Shown piece by piece: positions 1 through 8,805 of a stretch of DNA of 64,000 bases. The DNA is taken from the NCBI GenBank assembly GCA_003167255.1, contig PMTR01000074.1, forward strand, positions 97,266 through 161,265, in the 5' to 3' direction. The position numbers were made by a program, and so were the translations under genes. Position 1 is the stretch's first letter. Every line of letters begins with the position of its first letter. This DNA comes from Bryobacterales bacterium (GTDB taxonomy: Bacteria; Acidobacteriota; Terriglobia; Bryobacterales; Bryobacteraceae). The notes beneath the pieces are model-generated. The model did no database searches. It was not told where the DNA came from and saw nothing but the letters and a program-made list of their open reading frames with translations.

Positions 1-127
1 GCATGAGTGCGTGCGCCACAATGTGAAGCAGGTCGGTGAGGGCGAGCGCCAAGGCGCTGATGAAAACCAGAAACGGAGAGAGCAGAAGCAGCGGGAGCGA
101 GCGGAGGAAGCGTTTCAGGAGCGGCAT
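1..127 (-). CDS. Partial membrane protein, N-terminus only
   Basis: An open frame starts at ATG 127-125, one base after the stop of the upstream methyltransferase, and runs off the left edge of the window. The 42 visible residues begin MPLLKRFLRSLPLLLLSPF and are basic then strongly hydrophobic, so this is a signal anchor or first membrane helix. The one-base spacing places it in the same operon as the methyltransferase and the export ATPase. The last visible codons lie in a copy of the GCACGAGTGC-type dispersed repeat, so the frame may be disturbed just outside the window. No family can be named. Confidence 0.5.
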   Translation of the reverse strand, partial: MPLLKRFLRSLPLLLLSPFLVFISALALALTDLLHIVAHALM

Positions 128-128
128 G

Positions 129-1400
129 TCAACTGGTTGGCATGGTGGGGCCGAGGCCGACCTTGTGGCCCAGCCTCACCCAGCGGGAAGCACGGAAGAG
201 CGCGACCTGCTGGGCGAGCCGGGCGCCTTCCTCCTGTAAACGGAGCGCCCACTCGGTGCGCTCGTTGAGTTCCTTCTCAGTATGGTGGAGAGCTTCGACG
301 GCCTTCACCAGCGCATCGGTCTGTTTCTGGATGTCGAGGGTCTGCTTCCGGATTTCGGCGGTGAGGTTGGTCTCGACGCGTAGAGCCCACTCGATCTTGG
401 ACTGGATATCCTGTTCCAGGTCGGCGATTTTGGCCTCATATTCCTGGGCCATGAGACGGGCGGCCTGCTGATCGCGGGCCAGTTCATCCTGCAGTTCGGC
501 GACGCGGGCGCGGCTACGGCCGAGTTCCAGGTTGAGTTGTTCGGCCCAGCGGTTGCTGGCTTCGAGTTCGGCTTCCACTTTGGCGCACTGGGCCATGGAC
601 TCGGCAAGTGAACGCTGGGCGTCGTTGAGCCAGCCTTCTTTTTCGGCGACCTCATGCAAGAGAAGGTCGATGTGGCGCTCGCGCTCGCGCAGGACGTTGG
701 CGGCGCGGGGCACGTACACAAAAGTGGGATTGCCGATTTGCGGACGGCGGGCGCAGACGGCCACGAAGAAGTGGGAATGGTCGGGCGCGGGTTCGCCGGC
801 ATCGACGCGCACTTCGACGGTCTCGCCGGCCTCATGCGGCTGGAAGGTGACTCCTTCGATGTGGTTTTCAAGGAATAAAGAAACGTGAGGAAAGACGGCG
901 TTAAGCTCCTGGCGGAATTCGTCGAAGGTGAACTCGTGGACGTGAAACGGGTTGGCGCCGTGGGGACCGCGCGATTCCGTGTAATAGAGCTTGTTGGGCG
1001 TGGAGACCACCAATTGTCCGTTGGGGGAAAGCACGCGCGCGGCTTCGAGCAGAAAGGCGCGCCAATCTTGCAGGTGCTCGATGACCTCAAAGGCGACCAC
1101 CAGATCGAAGCTCGAGGCGTCATACGGCAGGCTGACGCAGGAGGCCTGTTCGAAGTGAAGGTTGGGGGACTGGTAGTGAGCGCGGGCGAAATCGACGGCT
1201 TCGGGCGCGAGGTCGACGCCGGCCACGGTAAGGGCGGTGCGGGCCAGCTCGGCGGAACCGTAACCGGCGCCGCAGCCGGCATCGAGCACGCGTTTGCCGC
1301 GCGCCAGGCGGGAGGCAAAGGTATAGCGGGCGACGTGCTCATTGAGCAGGTCGACGTCGACCTCGCCGGGGATGAGGCGCTCTCCGGTAAATTCAGCCAC
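129..1400 (-). CDS. SAM-dependent methyltransferase with long C-terminal coiled coil
   Basis: About 423 residues. The N-terminal half is a class I methyltransferase: motif I VLDAGCGAGYGS near residue 40, followed by FDLVVAFEVIEHLQDW and a post-motif with SPNGQLVVSTPN. From about residue 235 to 405 it is a nearly uninterrupted charged coiled coil with EWALR-type repeats. The GTG start at 1400 overlaps the stop of the export ATPase by 8 bases (GTGGCTGA), which indicates translational coupling. In ABC-exported O-antigens, methyltransferases with coiled coils (WbdD type) cap and measure the chain before the Wzt C-terminal domain recognises the cap. A similar role is inferred here, although the kinase domain of WbdD is absent. 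Confidence 0.85.
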   Translation of the reverse strand: MAEFTGERLIPGEVDVDLLNEHVARYTFASRLARGKRVLDAGCGAGYGSAELARTALTVAGVDLAPEAVDFARAHYQSPNLHFEQASCVSLPYDASSFDLVVAFEVIEHLQDWRAFLLEAARVLSPNGQLVVSTPNKLYYTESRGPHGANPFHVHEFTFDEFRQELNAVFPHVSLFLENHIEGVTFQPHEAGETVEVRVDAGEPAPDHSHFFVAVCARRPQIGNPTFVYVPRAANVLRERERHIDLLLHEVAEKEGWLNDAQRSLAESMAQCAKVEAELEASNRWAEQLNLELGRSRARVAELQDELARDQQAARLMAQEYEAKIADLEQDIQSKIEWALRVETNLTAEIRKQTLDIQKQTDALVKAVEALHHTEKELNERTEWALRLQEEGARLAQQVALFRASRWVRLGHKVGLGPTMPTS

Positions 1401-2721
1401 TGTGTTTCTCCAGCAGGGGCGCGGGTTCGGCGACGGGCGAGCCCAGGCGCGCATTGACTTCGACGTGGCAGGGCAAGTGGATGTATCCGTAGATCTCGTT
1501 ATCGCCACGGGACATCTGCAAGGCCAGGGCGTTATCGATCCAATCGCACATCTGGTAGCCGAGCAGGGTACCATCGGCAACGGCGGGCGAAAAAGAGAAG
1601 GACGCGGGATAGAGTTCCGGCAGATCGACGTGAAAATCGACCGTGCAGATGTCGCCGGCGCGCATGGGGGCCAGGTCGTATCCCTCGCGGCTGGTGTTCG
1701 TGCCGGAGAAATCCATGCCCAACTGGTTGCGCAGCATGAAGCCGACAATGGGCATGGCCACTTCGGCTTTGGCGCGCACGCTGATGCGGACCACGATACG
1801 GGAAGAGGGCGCCAGCATGGAAAGCGGCGCGCCATCCCCGGTGAGGACGGCGATGCCGATGATTTCGGCGCGGGCATCGCCGTAGCGGTGATCGATATTG
1901 GGAATGGTGTCGGCGATTTCGGGAGCGCGCGACGGGCCGGCGGTGGAGGGCAGTTCGACGCCGGCGGTTTTGCGCAGGCGGTAGGTGGAGTCCTTCTCGA
2001 CCATGGTGGCCATGTATTTGGAGATGACGCGGTCGGGCTCGCCGATTTCGATGAGGCGGCCTTTATCGAGCCACATGACGCGGTCGCCGATGGCCTTGAC
2101 GTCGGCGACGGCGTGGGAAACGAACAGGATGGTGACGCCGCGCTGTCGCAGTTCGTGCACCTTGCGCATGCAGCGCTGGCGGAAATAGATGTCGCCGACG
2201 GCGAGGGCTTCGTCGACGAGCAGGATTTCGGGATCGACGCTGATGGCTACGGCGAAGGCCAGGCGCACCACCATGCCGCTGGAATAGGTCTTGACGGGCT
2301 GGTTGATGAAGTCGCCGATTTCGGCGAAGTTTTCGATGTCCTGGTAGCGCTGGTCGATCTGGCGGGTGGTGAGCCCGAGGATGGATCCGTTGAGGTAGAC
2401 GTTGTCACGGCCGCTGAATTCGGGGTTAAAGCCGGCGCCGAGCTCGAGCAAGGCGGAGACGCGGCCGTTGACGATGGCGGCGCCGCGGCTGGGTTGGAGA
2501 ATTCCGGCGATGATCTGGAGAGCGGTGCTCTTGCCCGAACCGTTTTCGCCGACGATGCAGAAGGTCTCGCCGCGCTTCACTTCGAAGGTGACTTGGTCGA
2601 GGGCCAGGAAATCCTTGTGGCAGCGGGCGCGGTTCAGAGACAGGAGTTCCTTGAGCCGGTCGCCCGGCGAGTCGTAGATCGCGTAGCTCTTGGAAACACT
2701 CTGGAACTCAACAGCGTTCAC
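1393..2721 (-). CDS. Polysaccharide ABC exporter ATP-binding protein (Wzt-like)
   Basis: About 442 residues from a GTG start at 2721. Walker A GENGSGKST lies near residues 58-66, the ABC signature YSSGM near 146-150 and Walker B ILLVDEALAVGD near 165. Residues from about 270 onward form an extra beta-rich domain typical of Wzt proteins that bind the terminally modified O-antigen. It energises export of a completed glycan across the inner membrane. The partner permease (Wzm) is not in the window. The long frame extends upstream without a good ATG, and GTG at 2721 is chosen because homology begins there (AVEFQSVSKSY). The upstream part would otherwise translate repeat DNA. Confidence 0.9.
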   Translation of the reverse strand: MNAVEFQSVSKSYAIYDSPGDRLKELLSLNRARCHKDFLALDQVTFEVKRGETFCIVGENGSGKSTALQIIAGILQPSRGAAIVNGRVSALLELGAGFNPEFSGRDNVYLNGSILGLTTRQIDQRYQDIENFAEIGDFINQPVKTYSSGMVVRLAFAVAISVDPEILLVDEALAVGDIYFRQRCMRKVHELRQRGVTILFVSHAVADVKAIGDRVMWLDKGRLIEIGEPDRVISKYMATMVEKDSTYRLRKTAGVELPSTAGPSRAPEIADTIPNIDHRYGDARAEIIGIAVLTGDGAPLSMLAPSSRIVVRISVRAKAEVAMPIVGFMLRNQLGMDFSGTNTSREGYDLAPMRAGDICTVDFHVDLPELYPASFSFSPAVADGTLLGYQMCDWIDNALALQMSRGDNEIYGYIHLPCHVEVNARLGSPVAEPAPLLEKHSG

Positions 2722-2874
2722 GGTGGAGAAAGAAAGACCAGTGTATCGGAAGTCGGAGTGGTGGTGGGGCGGAAGGAGAGAAATGCGGAAGTGGCGGTGC
2801 GGCGTCATTGTCAGGAGGCGGAAGTCAAGAGTCAGAAGTAAGAAGTCAGAATGCTCCGGCCTACGGGGATGGGC

Positions 2875-2967
2875 GGACCCAATTTGGAAAATACCAAACG
2901 AACCCAATTTGCGAGGCAACCATAAGAATCCAAAGCGGGTATCGCTTCCGAAGCGAACCCAAATCAG
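2875..2967. repeat. 93-base direct repeat, copy 1
   Basis: Begins GGACCCAATTTGG and ends CGAACCCAAATCAG. It aligns without gaps to 3052-3144, with about ten mismatches by eye. Each copy contains two internal CGAACCCAA motifs. Confidence 0.85.
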
Positions 2968-3051
2968 CGGCGCGAGATCAGACGATTGGCGCCATGTTGC
3001 GCCGCCGCACGGCCCGTGAACGCCACTAAAAAATGACCGATCGGACCGATC

Positions 3052-3144
3052 GGACCCAATCCGCGAAATACCAAACGAACCCAATTTGCGAGGCAACCGC
3101 AGGAATCCAAAGCAAGTATCGCTTCCGAAACGAACCCAAATCAG
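3052..3144. repeat. 93-base direct repeat, copy 2
   Basis: Begins GGACCCAATCCGC and ends CGAACCCAAATCAG. It is the same length and orientation as copy 1 at 2875-2967, with 84 bases between the copies. Confidence 0.85.
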
Positions 3145-3407
3145 GAGTGCAACATCACGGCGGCTCAAACGGAGCCGCGAGGCGATTGATTGGTCACAGG
3201 CCAGGAAACGGCTGGCGGTCCGGTGCATCTCAAACGGACGGCAACCGCTATTCGCCTACCCGCTTTCATTTTGGCAGACGAGTTCCAAATTCCTGTGCGT
3301 GGCGGCAGGGAAAATGGAGCTTAAGTTGCGGGGATGAAAGGAAATAACGAAATTTTGGGCTCTTGTGACTGCCAACTTTCCATTCTTCGTGCCGGAGGCC
3401 GCGCGAC

Positions 3408-5381
3408 TTACGGGGCGGGCTGGGTCACAACGATAGCGAATAGCGGGCTGGAGATCGCGGTTCCATCCGGCAGCAGTACCTGCAGGTAACCCCCGCCAGC
3501 CGTGACGCGGATGTTGATCTGGACGAGCCCGGCCGGTTCAAAGGGCGCCGGACCGGCGTACAGGATCTCTCCGGGAACGTCCGGAGGGATGGCGCGCGGA
3601 ATCATATACCTGACCCCATAATTCTGAGTGGGCAGCGGCAACTGCGTCACCGCGCCGTCGATCGGCACAGGCGTGACTGGGCCCATTCCAGTCACGAAGA
3701 TCGACGCGACCGATCCAAATGCCGCCGGGTTCTCCGGCGAATTTACGGTCTGGTCTTGATTCAGCGCGGCGGCATAACCCGTATTTGTCAGAAAGACGCC
3801 TGGAGCAGCACCGACTACCGCCGTCTGAATGCAATTAGTGGGTGCGCCCCGATAGGTAATGCAAACCTGGGAGCTGGTCTTGCCTGCGATTCCCCAGGGC
3901 GCGATAGCGTTGATCTGCGATGCCTGCACGTAGAGCAGCGGCGCCGCGACGCCATCGAAGGTCACTTGGGTTTCGGCCACCGTAGTGCTGAGCCGCTGGT
4001 TGGCATCCAACTGATACGGGACGCCGACGTCGGGACCGATACCTTCGCCAAAAAGGCTTACCACTTCGCCCGGCGCGATGCCGAACCCGAAGGTCGCCGC
4101 ATTTCCGATGCAGCCGAACTGCAAGGTCGCGGCACTCCCGGTGACGGGTCCGAGGGTCAAAACGGCGAGTTGGTCGCTGTCGGTAGCGACATAGCCGACC
4201 CCGGCAGTAACCGCGAATGCCAGGGGGAGGCCTGCTGCGCCTTGCGTCAGATAGGTGGATTGCAGCAAGTCGCCTTGGGTCGACAGGCGCAGGAGGAATG
4301 TGTTTGGGCCTCCTGGAAAACTCACGAGATCGCAAGACTGGGTGATCTGGTGAAGGGGGAAGTTGACCGAATTCGTGTATCCTACCACGTTGGCAATGCC
4401 GAGATTGTCGACCCCAATGGCCACGGGCACATTCCGCGGGCCACCGGCCACGGGGGACACATTCGGGACACTCGTGGCGAAGATCTTCTCATACGTTACA
4501 GCCGGCCCGCCGCCAACGTATTTGCGGACGAACATGCTGCCATCGGACTCGCGCCCGGTCAGGTATACGTTGGCCGAGCCGTCAAGAGCCAGAGAGCCTG
4601 GTGTTTCGCCCGCTTTACCGTCCAAATAATTGACCAGCGCCGTCCCACTGGCGTTCAGCTCGGCCAGGAAGGAAGCGGAAAGCGTGGTGCCGCTCAGGAA
4701 GATGTTGCCGGCGGAATCCGTAGAGATCGGCCCCGGCATCAAGGGATCACTTCCCAGTTCGGCGGCGAAGATCAACCGGGCACCTCCTGCCGCCAGTTTG
4801 GTGACGAAGACAGAGCCGCCCTGCGAAAAAGCCCCCGGCGTGGGCGCCGCCGATGGCCCGAGCGTGGTGCCGTCCATGCAGACATTCCCCGCCGCGTCCA
4901 CCGCCATGCCGGTGATGGAGAACTGGTTGGTGTCCAGGTAGGTGCAGAACGCCAGTGAGCCGTCCGGCTTCAACTCGCACACGTACTCGTTGAAATCGCC
5001 GACTGGCGTGGAGCGGTATGCGCCTGCGGTGATTGGCAACCCCGCTAGCGTCGCGGCGCCTGCAAAATAGACATTGCCGGCCGAGTCCGCAGCGACTGCA
5101 TCGATGCGATACGCTCCGCCGATCTCAACGGAAAATCCGGGCGCGCCGCCGGCGTTTACCTTGGAGACAAACACGTTCCACTGCCCAACGCCGCCATACT
5201 GCCGGGTGGGCGGACTGAGTGGAGGCGCGCCGGATCCGACATAAAAGTCTCCGCTTGCCGTCGCCGCGGTGAAGCTGTAGTTGCCCCACGCGCCGAACTG
5301 CCTGACTTCGCTCACTGCCCAAGGCTGGGCCCAAAGACACGCCGCCGAAACCGGCAGCCATGCCGCCAGTGCGATCCGCAC
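3408..5381 (-). CDS. Secreted SBBP-type beta-propeller protein with Solibacter C-terminal domain
   Basis: 657 residues with a signal peptide (MRIALAAWLPVSAACLWAQ). Residues about 30-400 contain repeated units of the form DSAGNVYFAG, DAAGNVCMDG, DSAGNIFLSG and DGSANVYLTG, which are SBBP/NHL-like propeller blades. The last 240 residues match the C-terminal domain common in Solibacter secreted proteins (GIAPGEVVSLFGEGIGP, YVQASQINAIAPW, GMGPVTPVP). It is probably exported to the periplasm or surface; its ligand is unknown. It stands alone, divergent from the gene at 5557. This protein is the best single taxonomic marker in the window. Confidence 0.88.
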   Translation of the reverse strand: MRIALAAWLPVSAACLWAQPWAVSEVRQFGAWGNYSFTAATASGDFYVGSGAPPLSPPTRQYGGVGQWNVFVSKVNAGGAPGFSVEIGGAYRIDAVAADSAGNVYFAGAATLAGLPITAGAYRSTPVGDFNEYVCELKPDGSLAFCTYLDTNQFSITGMAVDAAGNVCMDGTTLGPSAAPTPGAFSQGGSVFVTKLAAGGARLIFAAELGSDPLMPGPISTDSAGNIFLSGTTLSASFLAELNASGTALVNYLDGKAGETPGSLALDGSANVYLTGRESDGSMFVRKYVGGGPAVTYEKIFATSVPNVSPVAGGPRNVPVAIGVDNLGIANVVGYTNSVNFPLHQITQSCDLVSFPGGPNTFLLRLSTQGDLLQSTYLTQGAAGLPLAFAVTAGVGYVATDSDQLAVLTLGPVTGSAATLQFGCIGNAATFGFGIAPGEVVSLFGEGIGPDVGVPYQLDANQRLSTTVAETQVTFDGVAAPLLYVQASQINAIAPWGIAGKTSSQVCITYRGAPTNCIQTAVVGAAPGVFLTNTGYAAALNQDQTVNSPENPAAFGSVASIFVTGMGPVTPVPIDGAVTQLPLPTQNYGVRYMIPRAIPPDVPGEILYAGPAPFEPAGLVQINIRVTAGGGYLQVLLPDGTAISSPLFAIVVTQPAP

Positions 5382-5556
5382 AAAGCTCTGCTGTGCACGT
5401 TGCCAGCCACTCAGATTTCGCCCCTACGGCGCTACTTAGGCCTTGGAACGTGGCAAACCGACACGGCGGATGGACTTCCGACCCTGTCCCACGGCTGGTG
5501 TGTCAGATGAAAACCTTCGTTCCCGCGGTTTGCCCGGTTCGTTGTAAGGTGAGAAT

Positions 5557-6228
5557 GTGAGAGCCAGATCCTTCCTATCGGCGGCGGCCATCTGGGTAAC
5601 CGCAATTTCGGTGGCCGCCGGACAGGACCGCCCCAGCATGGCCTGTAGCTTCGACGGCTTCGGTACGAACGCGAGATTGGCGGAGGTTGCCACCGCGCGA
5701 TCGACCAAGGGATACTACGGCTGCTCGTCAGCCAATAACTGCCTTGCGACTACTCTAGCGCCAGGCGATCCGGTCCTGGTGTATCGAGTCGAGGGCGACT
5801 GGACCTGTGGATATCTGTCGCAGCACAATGGGGCGGGACCCGGTTGGGTTCGATCCAAGGACATCCGTCCGGTCACCTTCGATCCAACCCCTCCGCTGAA
5901 TGCGTGGCTCGGAACCTGGGCGAACGGAGAGGATCGCATCAGGATTCAACCATCGAAATCTTCGGGAGGGCTGGATCTTGAAGGAGAGGCCGCCTGGCAT
6001 GGCGGAGGAGGCGTGGTTCATACGGGCGGTTTCGCCGGTGAAGCGGCTCCCGCCGGGAACCGATTGCACTTCGTCGAAGAGGGCGCCGATTCCTGCACCG
6101 TCGATCTCACGCTGATTGGCAAGTATATCGTCGCCAACGACAACGCCAGGTGCGGTGGGATGAATGTGCGGTTTTGGGGCATCTGGAAGCGGGGCGGGAA
6201 GTCGGAAACAACACGCTCACCGCAGTAG
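5557..6228 (+). CDS. Secreted protein with SH3-like N-terminal region, function unknown
   Basis: 223 residues, GTG start preceded by AAGGTGAG about 5 bases upstream. The signal peptide ends near AAGQ. Residues 28-110 look like a small SH3-type module (LAPGDPVLVYRVEGDWTCGY, GPGWVRSKDI). The second half is a glycine-rich beta domain ending in IWKRGGKSE, reminiscent of proteins with a lysozyme-inhibitor-like fold. Six cysteines are present, consistent with a periplasmic protein. Its last 12 bases overlap the convergent DUF362 gene. No specific function is assigned. Confidence 0.65.
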   Translation: MRARSFLSAAAIWVTAISVAAGQDRPSMACSFDGFGTNARLAEVATARSTKGYYGCSSANNCLATTLAPGDPVLVYRVEGDWTCGYLSQHNGAGPGWVRSKDIRPVTFDPTPPLNAWLGTWANGEDRIRIQPSKSSGGLDLEGEAAWHGGGGVVHTGGFAGEAAPAGNRLHFVEEGADSCTVDLTLIGKYIVANDNARCGGMNVRFWGIWKRGGKSETTRSPQ

Positions 6229-7287
6229 CGGAGCGGCGGCTGGGTTCCACGGGACCAGAACAGGCCGCACAAACGCGCGCCGGACACGCTCGAGCGGTTC
6301 GCCGCGAGTTTCAATCTCATCCAGGCTTCGCGGACGGAGCCCTGCCTTGTGCGCCCATGTGAAGGTTGAAATTTCGTTTGGCTCGAAACCCATGAGGCTC
6401 GCCGCCACCATATCGGTAGCCAGCGGATTGGTGCCGGCGACAATGGTCTCCATAGGAACCTGCGTTCCGCTCGTGGGGCCGTTCCCTTCCATGGCCGAGG
6501 AGCCATCGATCACCACCAGCCCGAGTTTGTTGGCCCGCACCATGTCCACGATGGGCGCGGCCGTGGCGGAGGGCTCCAACTTCGCCGCGATGTCGTGCAT
6601 GTTCCCGCGCAGCGCCTGATAGATGGCGCCAGGGTAGACGCCGATCAGGTTCTTCATTCCCAGCGTGACCCCGGCCAGAACGTGGGTCTTCATCATTGGC
6701 ACCGAGCAAAGCAGGTCGGTCTCGGTCAGCGACCGATGCAGGGTCAGCTTGTCGAACAGCAGCGCGCCAGGAACCTTCACATCTACGAACTCGCCGGTAT
6801 GAAGATTCACCAGCGGAACGCTCTGCGCCTTGCTGAACTCGCTGTAGCCCAACTCGTCAAAGACGTACTGCTGAAGGCCGTTGAGCAGTTCTTTGTTGGT
6901 GGTGCGGAAGATCTGGTTGTTGCGTACGTTGAATGGAGGTGCGGCGGCCGAACCCTCGCCGATGGAGACATCCTTGTGCGCGCTCCGCATCAGGCGCACC
7001 AGGGCTCGCATCACGGGTAGCTTGGTAGTGGCTTCGGGCATGGGCGCGACCAGATTGGGCTTGAGCATGATGCGCTGCTTGCCGCGCGTAATCGCCGCCA
7101 TGCCGCCCAGGAGCTCGATGGCCTGCTCCACGGCGGCTTCGATGTTACCCCTGCGAATCCTGACAACGCTGACAACCGGCTTGATCTCGGCAGCCTGGCA
7201 CGATGCCAGCGCGCCGGGAAGCACAGAAACGGCAGCACAAGACAGGAACTCCCGGCGTGTGCGGCGACTGGCGGAATTCCGTTCCAT
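6217..7287 (-). CDS. DUF362 domain protein with Tat signal
   Basis: About 356 residues from ATG 7287. The N-terminus carries a twin-arginine type signal (SRRTRREFLSC) followed by a hydrophobic stretch. The body matches DUF362 proteins: IMLKPNLVAP, a GEGSAA loop, SVPMMKTHVLAGVTLGMKN and a C-terminal GTNPLATDMV segment. DUF362 proteins occur beside iron-sulphur or cofactor enzymes, but their reaction is not established. An upstream in-frame start at 7335 exists; 7287 is preferred because it puts the Tat motif near the N-terminus. Single gene, convergent with its left neighbour. Confidence 0.85.
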   Translation of the reverse strand: MERNSASRRTRREFLSCAAVSVLPGALASCQAAEIKPVVSVVRIRRGNIEAAVEQAIELLGGMAAITRGKQRIMLKPNLVAPMPEATTKLPVMRALVRLMRSAHKDVSIGEGSAAAPPFNVRNNQIFRTTNKELLNGLQQYVFDELGYSEFSKAQSVPLVNLHTGEFVDVKVPGALLFDKLTLHRSLTETDLLCSVPMMKTHVLAGVTLGMKNLIGVYPGAIYQALRGNMHDIAAKLEPSATAAPIVDMVRANKLGLVVIDGSSAMEGNGPTSGTQVPMETIVAGTNPLATDMVAASLMGFEPNEISTFTWAHKAGLRPRSLDEIETRGEPLERVRRAFVRPVLVPWNPAAAPLLR

Positions 7288-7754
7288 AAGTCCGCATACG
7301 AACGGAAGTGCAGGAAAGTTCATGAGGGAGGACAAACGCAGAAAAGGCGGCCGCCGGCCCCTGCTGTCAATGAATGTGCCCGCAAGCCATAGAGACAGCG
7401 GCTCAAAAGCCGCGGCGCCAAATTAAGCACTACAACGGCGCGTCAGGACTTGCGGCCGGTCAGCCGAGGAAGCCGGAAGCCGCCCGTGTTGTGGACTGGT
7501 TCTATGTAACTTCCTCCTTCACTATGACTCCCCCGTGAAAGGGGATCGCGATTGCCTCTTTCCGAGAAAGAGGTCTTTAAACGGCCTTTCACACCGTTCG
7601 ATTCCACTATGCGCCTGAGAGGGCAAGAAGTCAAGATGGTCTCGATTCGAGAATTCGAGATTTGATCGCCACAGGCGCGAAAAACGCCGGCTAAAAGCCG
7701 GCGGCAGGCTGAAAGCCTGGCCCCACATGGGCTTAAAGGCGCGACAATGATGCC
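7288..7754. other. Intergenic region with hairpins
   Basis: No credible gene. It holds a CCCC/GGGG hairpin at about 7531-7544, a perfect 8-bp hairpin CCTCTTTC-CGA-GAAAGAGG at 7555-7573, and the dispersed repeat at 7685-7727 just before the next start codon. Confidence 0.6.
7685..7727. repeat. Dispersed double-hairpin repeat
   Basis: GCCGGC-TAAAA-GCCGGC followed by CAGGCT-GAA-AGCCTG and CCCCACA. Related copies lie at 18406-18470 and 12069-12094. Confidence 0.8.
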
Positions 7755-8753
7755 ATGCGCGCATGGCTGATGGACTCCTACGATGGCGTCGAGAAACTCC
7801 GACTGGGTGAGGTGGCCGACCCCGATCCGGGGCCGGGGCAGGTGGTTCTGCGAGTCAGGTTCGCCGCGCTCAACCCGGCGGATGCTTTTCTGGCGCGGGG
7901 GATGTACCCGGCCAAACCGGCGCTGCCGCACATTCTGGGGCGCGATGCGGTGGGCGAGGTCGTATCCATCGGACCTGGCGTGGAACAGGTGCGGGTGGGA
8001 GAAACCGTGGGAATTCTGCGGTGCGACGTGGGCGTGAGCGTATGGGGAACACTGGCCGAGAAGGTGGTGGTGCCGGCAGCCTGCCTGGCACCGGTACCGG
8101 CGGGTTGGAAGACGGAAGAGATGGCCGGCGCGCCGCTGGTATGTCTGACGGCCTGGCAGGCGCTGACTCAATGGAGCGAGCCCGCGGCGCCGCCGGCCGG
8201 GGGCCAAGTGCTGCTGGTGACGGGAGCTTCCGGTGGCGTGGGCGTGGCTTCGGTGCTGCTGGGGAAATCCATGAACCTGACGGTGGCGGGACTCTCGCGC
8301 AACGCCGGCAAGGGCGCGAAACTGCGGGAACTGGGCGCGGATTTCGTGTTCGACCCGCAGGACGCGGACTGGCGCAAGAAGCTGACGGCGGCGATTGCGC
8401 CGCGCAAGGTGGACCTGGTGGTGGACAGCGTGGGCGGCGCGTTGTTCAACCAGGTGGTGGCGGTGCTGGGGTATGGCGGGCGGATCAGCGTGGTGGGCCG
8501 CAGCGGCGGACCGGTGCCGGAGTTCAACACGGGGACGCTGTTTTTCCGCCGGAACCGGATCGGCGGGGTGGCGGTGGGCGACTACACGGCCGCCTCGGCG
8601 CAAGCGGCGTGGCAGCGGATAGTGAAGCAGTTGGATTCCACGGGGAAGCGGCCGGTGACGGACGGAGTGTTTGCGTTTACGGATACGATCAAGGCTTTTG
8701 CGCGGCTGGCGGAGGGACCGATGGGGAAGGTGCTGGTGAGGGTGGCAGAGTAA
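7755..8753 (+). CDS. Medium-chain dehydrogenase/reductase (quinone oxidoreductase family)
   Basis: 332 residues. The N-terminal GroES-like half contains LNPADAFLARGMYP and LGRDAVGEVVSIG. The Rossmann half has VLLVTGASGGVGVASVLLGK, the dinucleotide-binding loop of zinc-independent NAD(P)H-dependent reductases. No catalytic-zinc cysteine set is visible, so a quinone or enone reductase is more likely than an alcohol dehydrogenase. It is separated by 52 bases from the secreted protein downstream. The second family member in this window is at 14674-15645. The substrate cannot be predicted. Confidence 0.85.
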   Translation: MRAWLMDSYDGVEKLRLGEVADPDPGPGQVVLRVRFAALNPADAFLARGMYPAKPALPHILGRDAVGEVVSIGPGVEQVRVGETVGILRCDVGVSVWGTLAEKVVVPAACLAPVPAGWKTEEMAGAPLVCLTAWQALTQWSEPAAPPAGGQVLLVTGASGGVGVASVLLGKSMNLTVAGLSRNAGKGAKLRELGADFVFDPQDADWRKKLTAAIAPRKVDLVVDSVGGALFNQVVAVLGYGGRISVVGRSGGPVPEFNTGTLFFRRNRIGGVAVGDYTAASAQAAWQRIVKQLDSTGKRPVTDGVFAFTDTIKAFARLAEGPMGKVLVRVAE

Positions 8754-8792
8754 TTGCGAGGCGGGTCTTTCCCCCGTTTGCGGTGTCCAATC

Positions 8793-8800
8793 AGGAGGAG
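8793..8800 (+). promoter_or_regulatory. Strong ribosome-binding site deciding a GTG start
   Basis: AGGAGGAG, 5 bases upstream of GTG 8806. Few genes in the window have such a consensus site. Confidence 0.8.
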
Positions 8801-8805
8801 GAATC

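Larger units (their letters stand above)
2722..3407. other. Intergenic region with direct repeats
   Basis: This 686-base stretch holds no convincing gene. It carries a run of AGTCAGAAGT-like short repeats at about 2822-2851, two 93-base direct repeats (2875-2967 and 3052-3144), and a GATCGGACCGATCGGA tandem at about 3039-3054. Open frames crossing it only translate the repeats. Confidence 0.7.

Noticed and set aside
1342-2841. A 499-codon open frame on the plus strand opposite the methyltransferase and Wzt genes
   Set aside because: It is the antisense shadow of two clear genes; its composition (Asp/Gly/His-rich) is typical of reverse-frame GC-rich DNA and shows no family motif.
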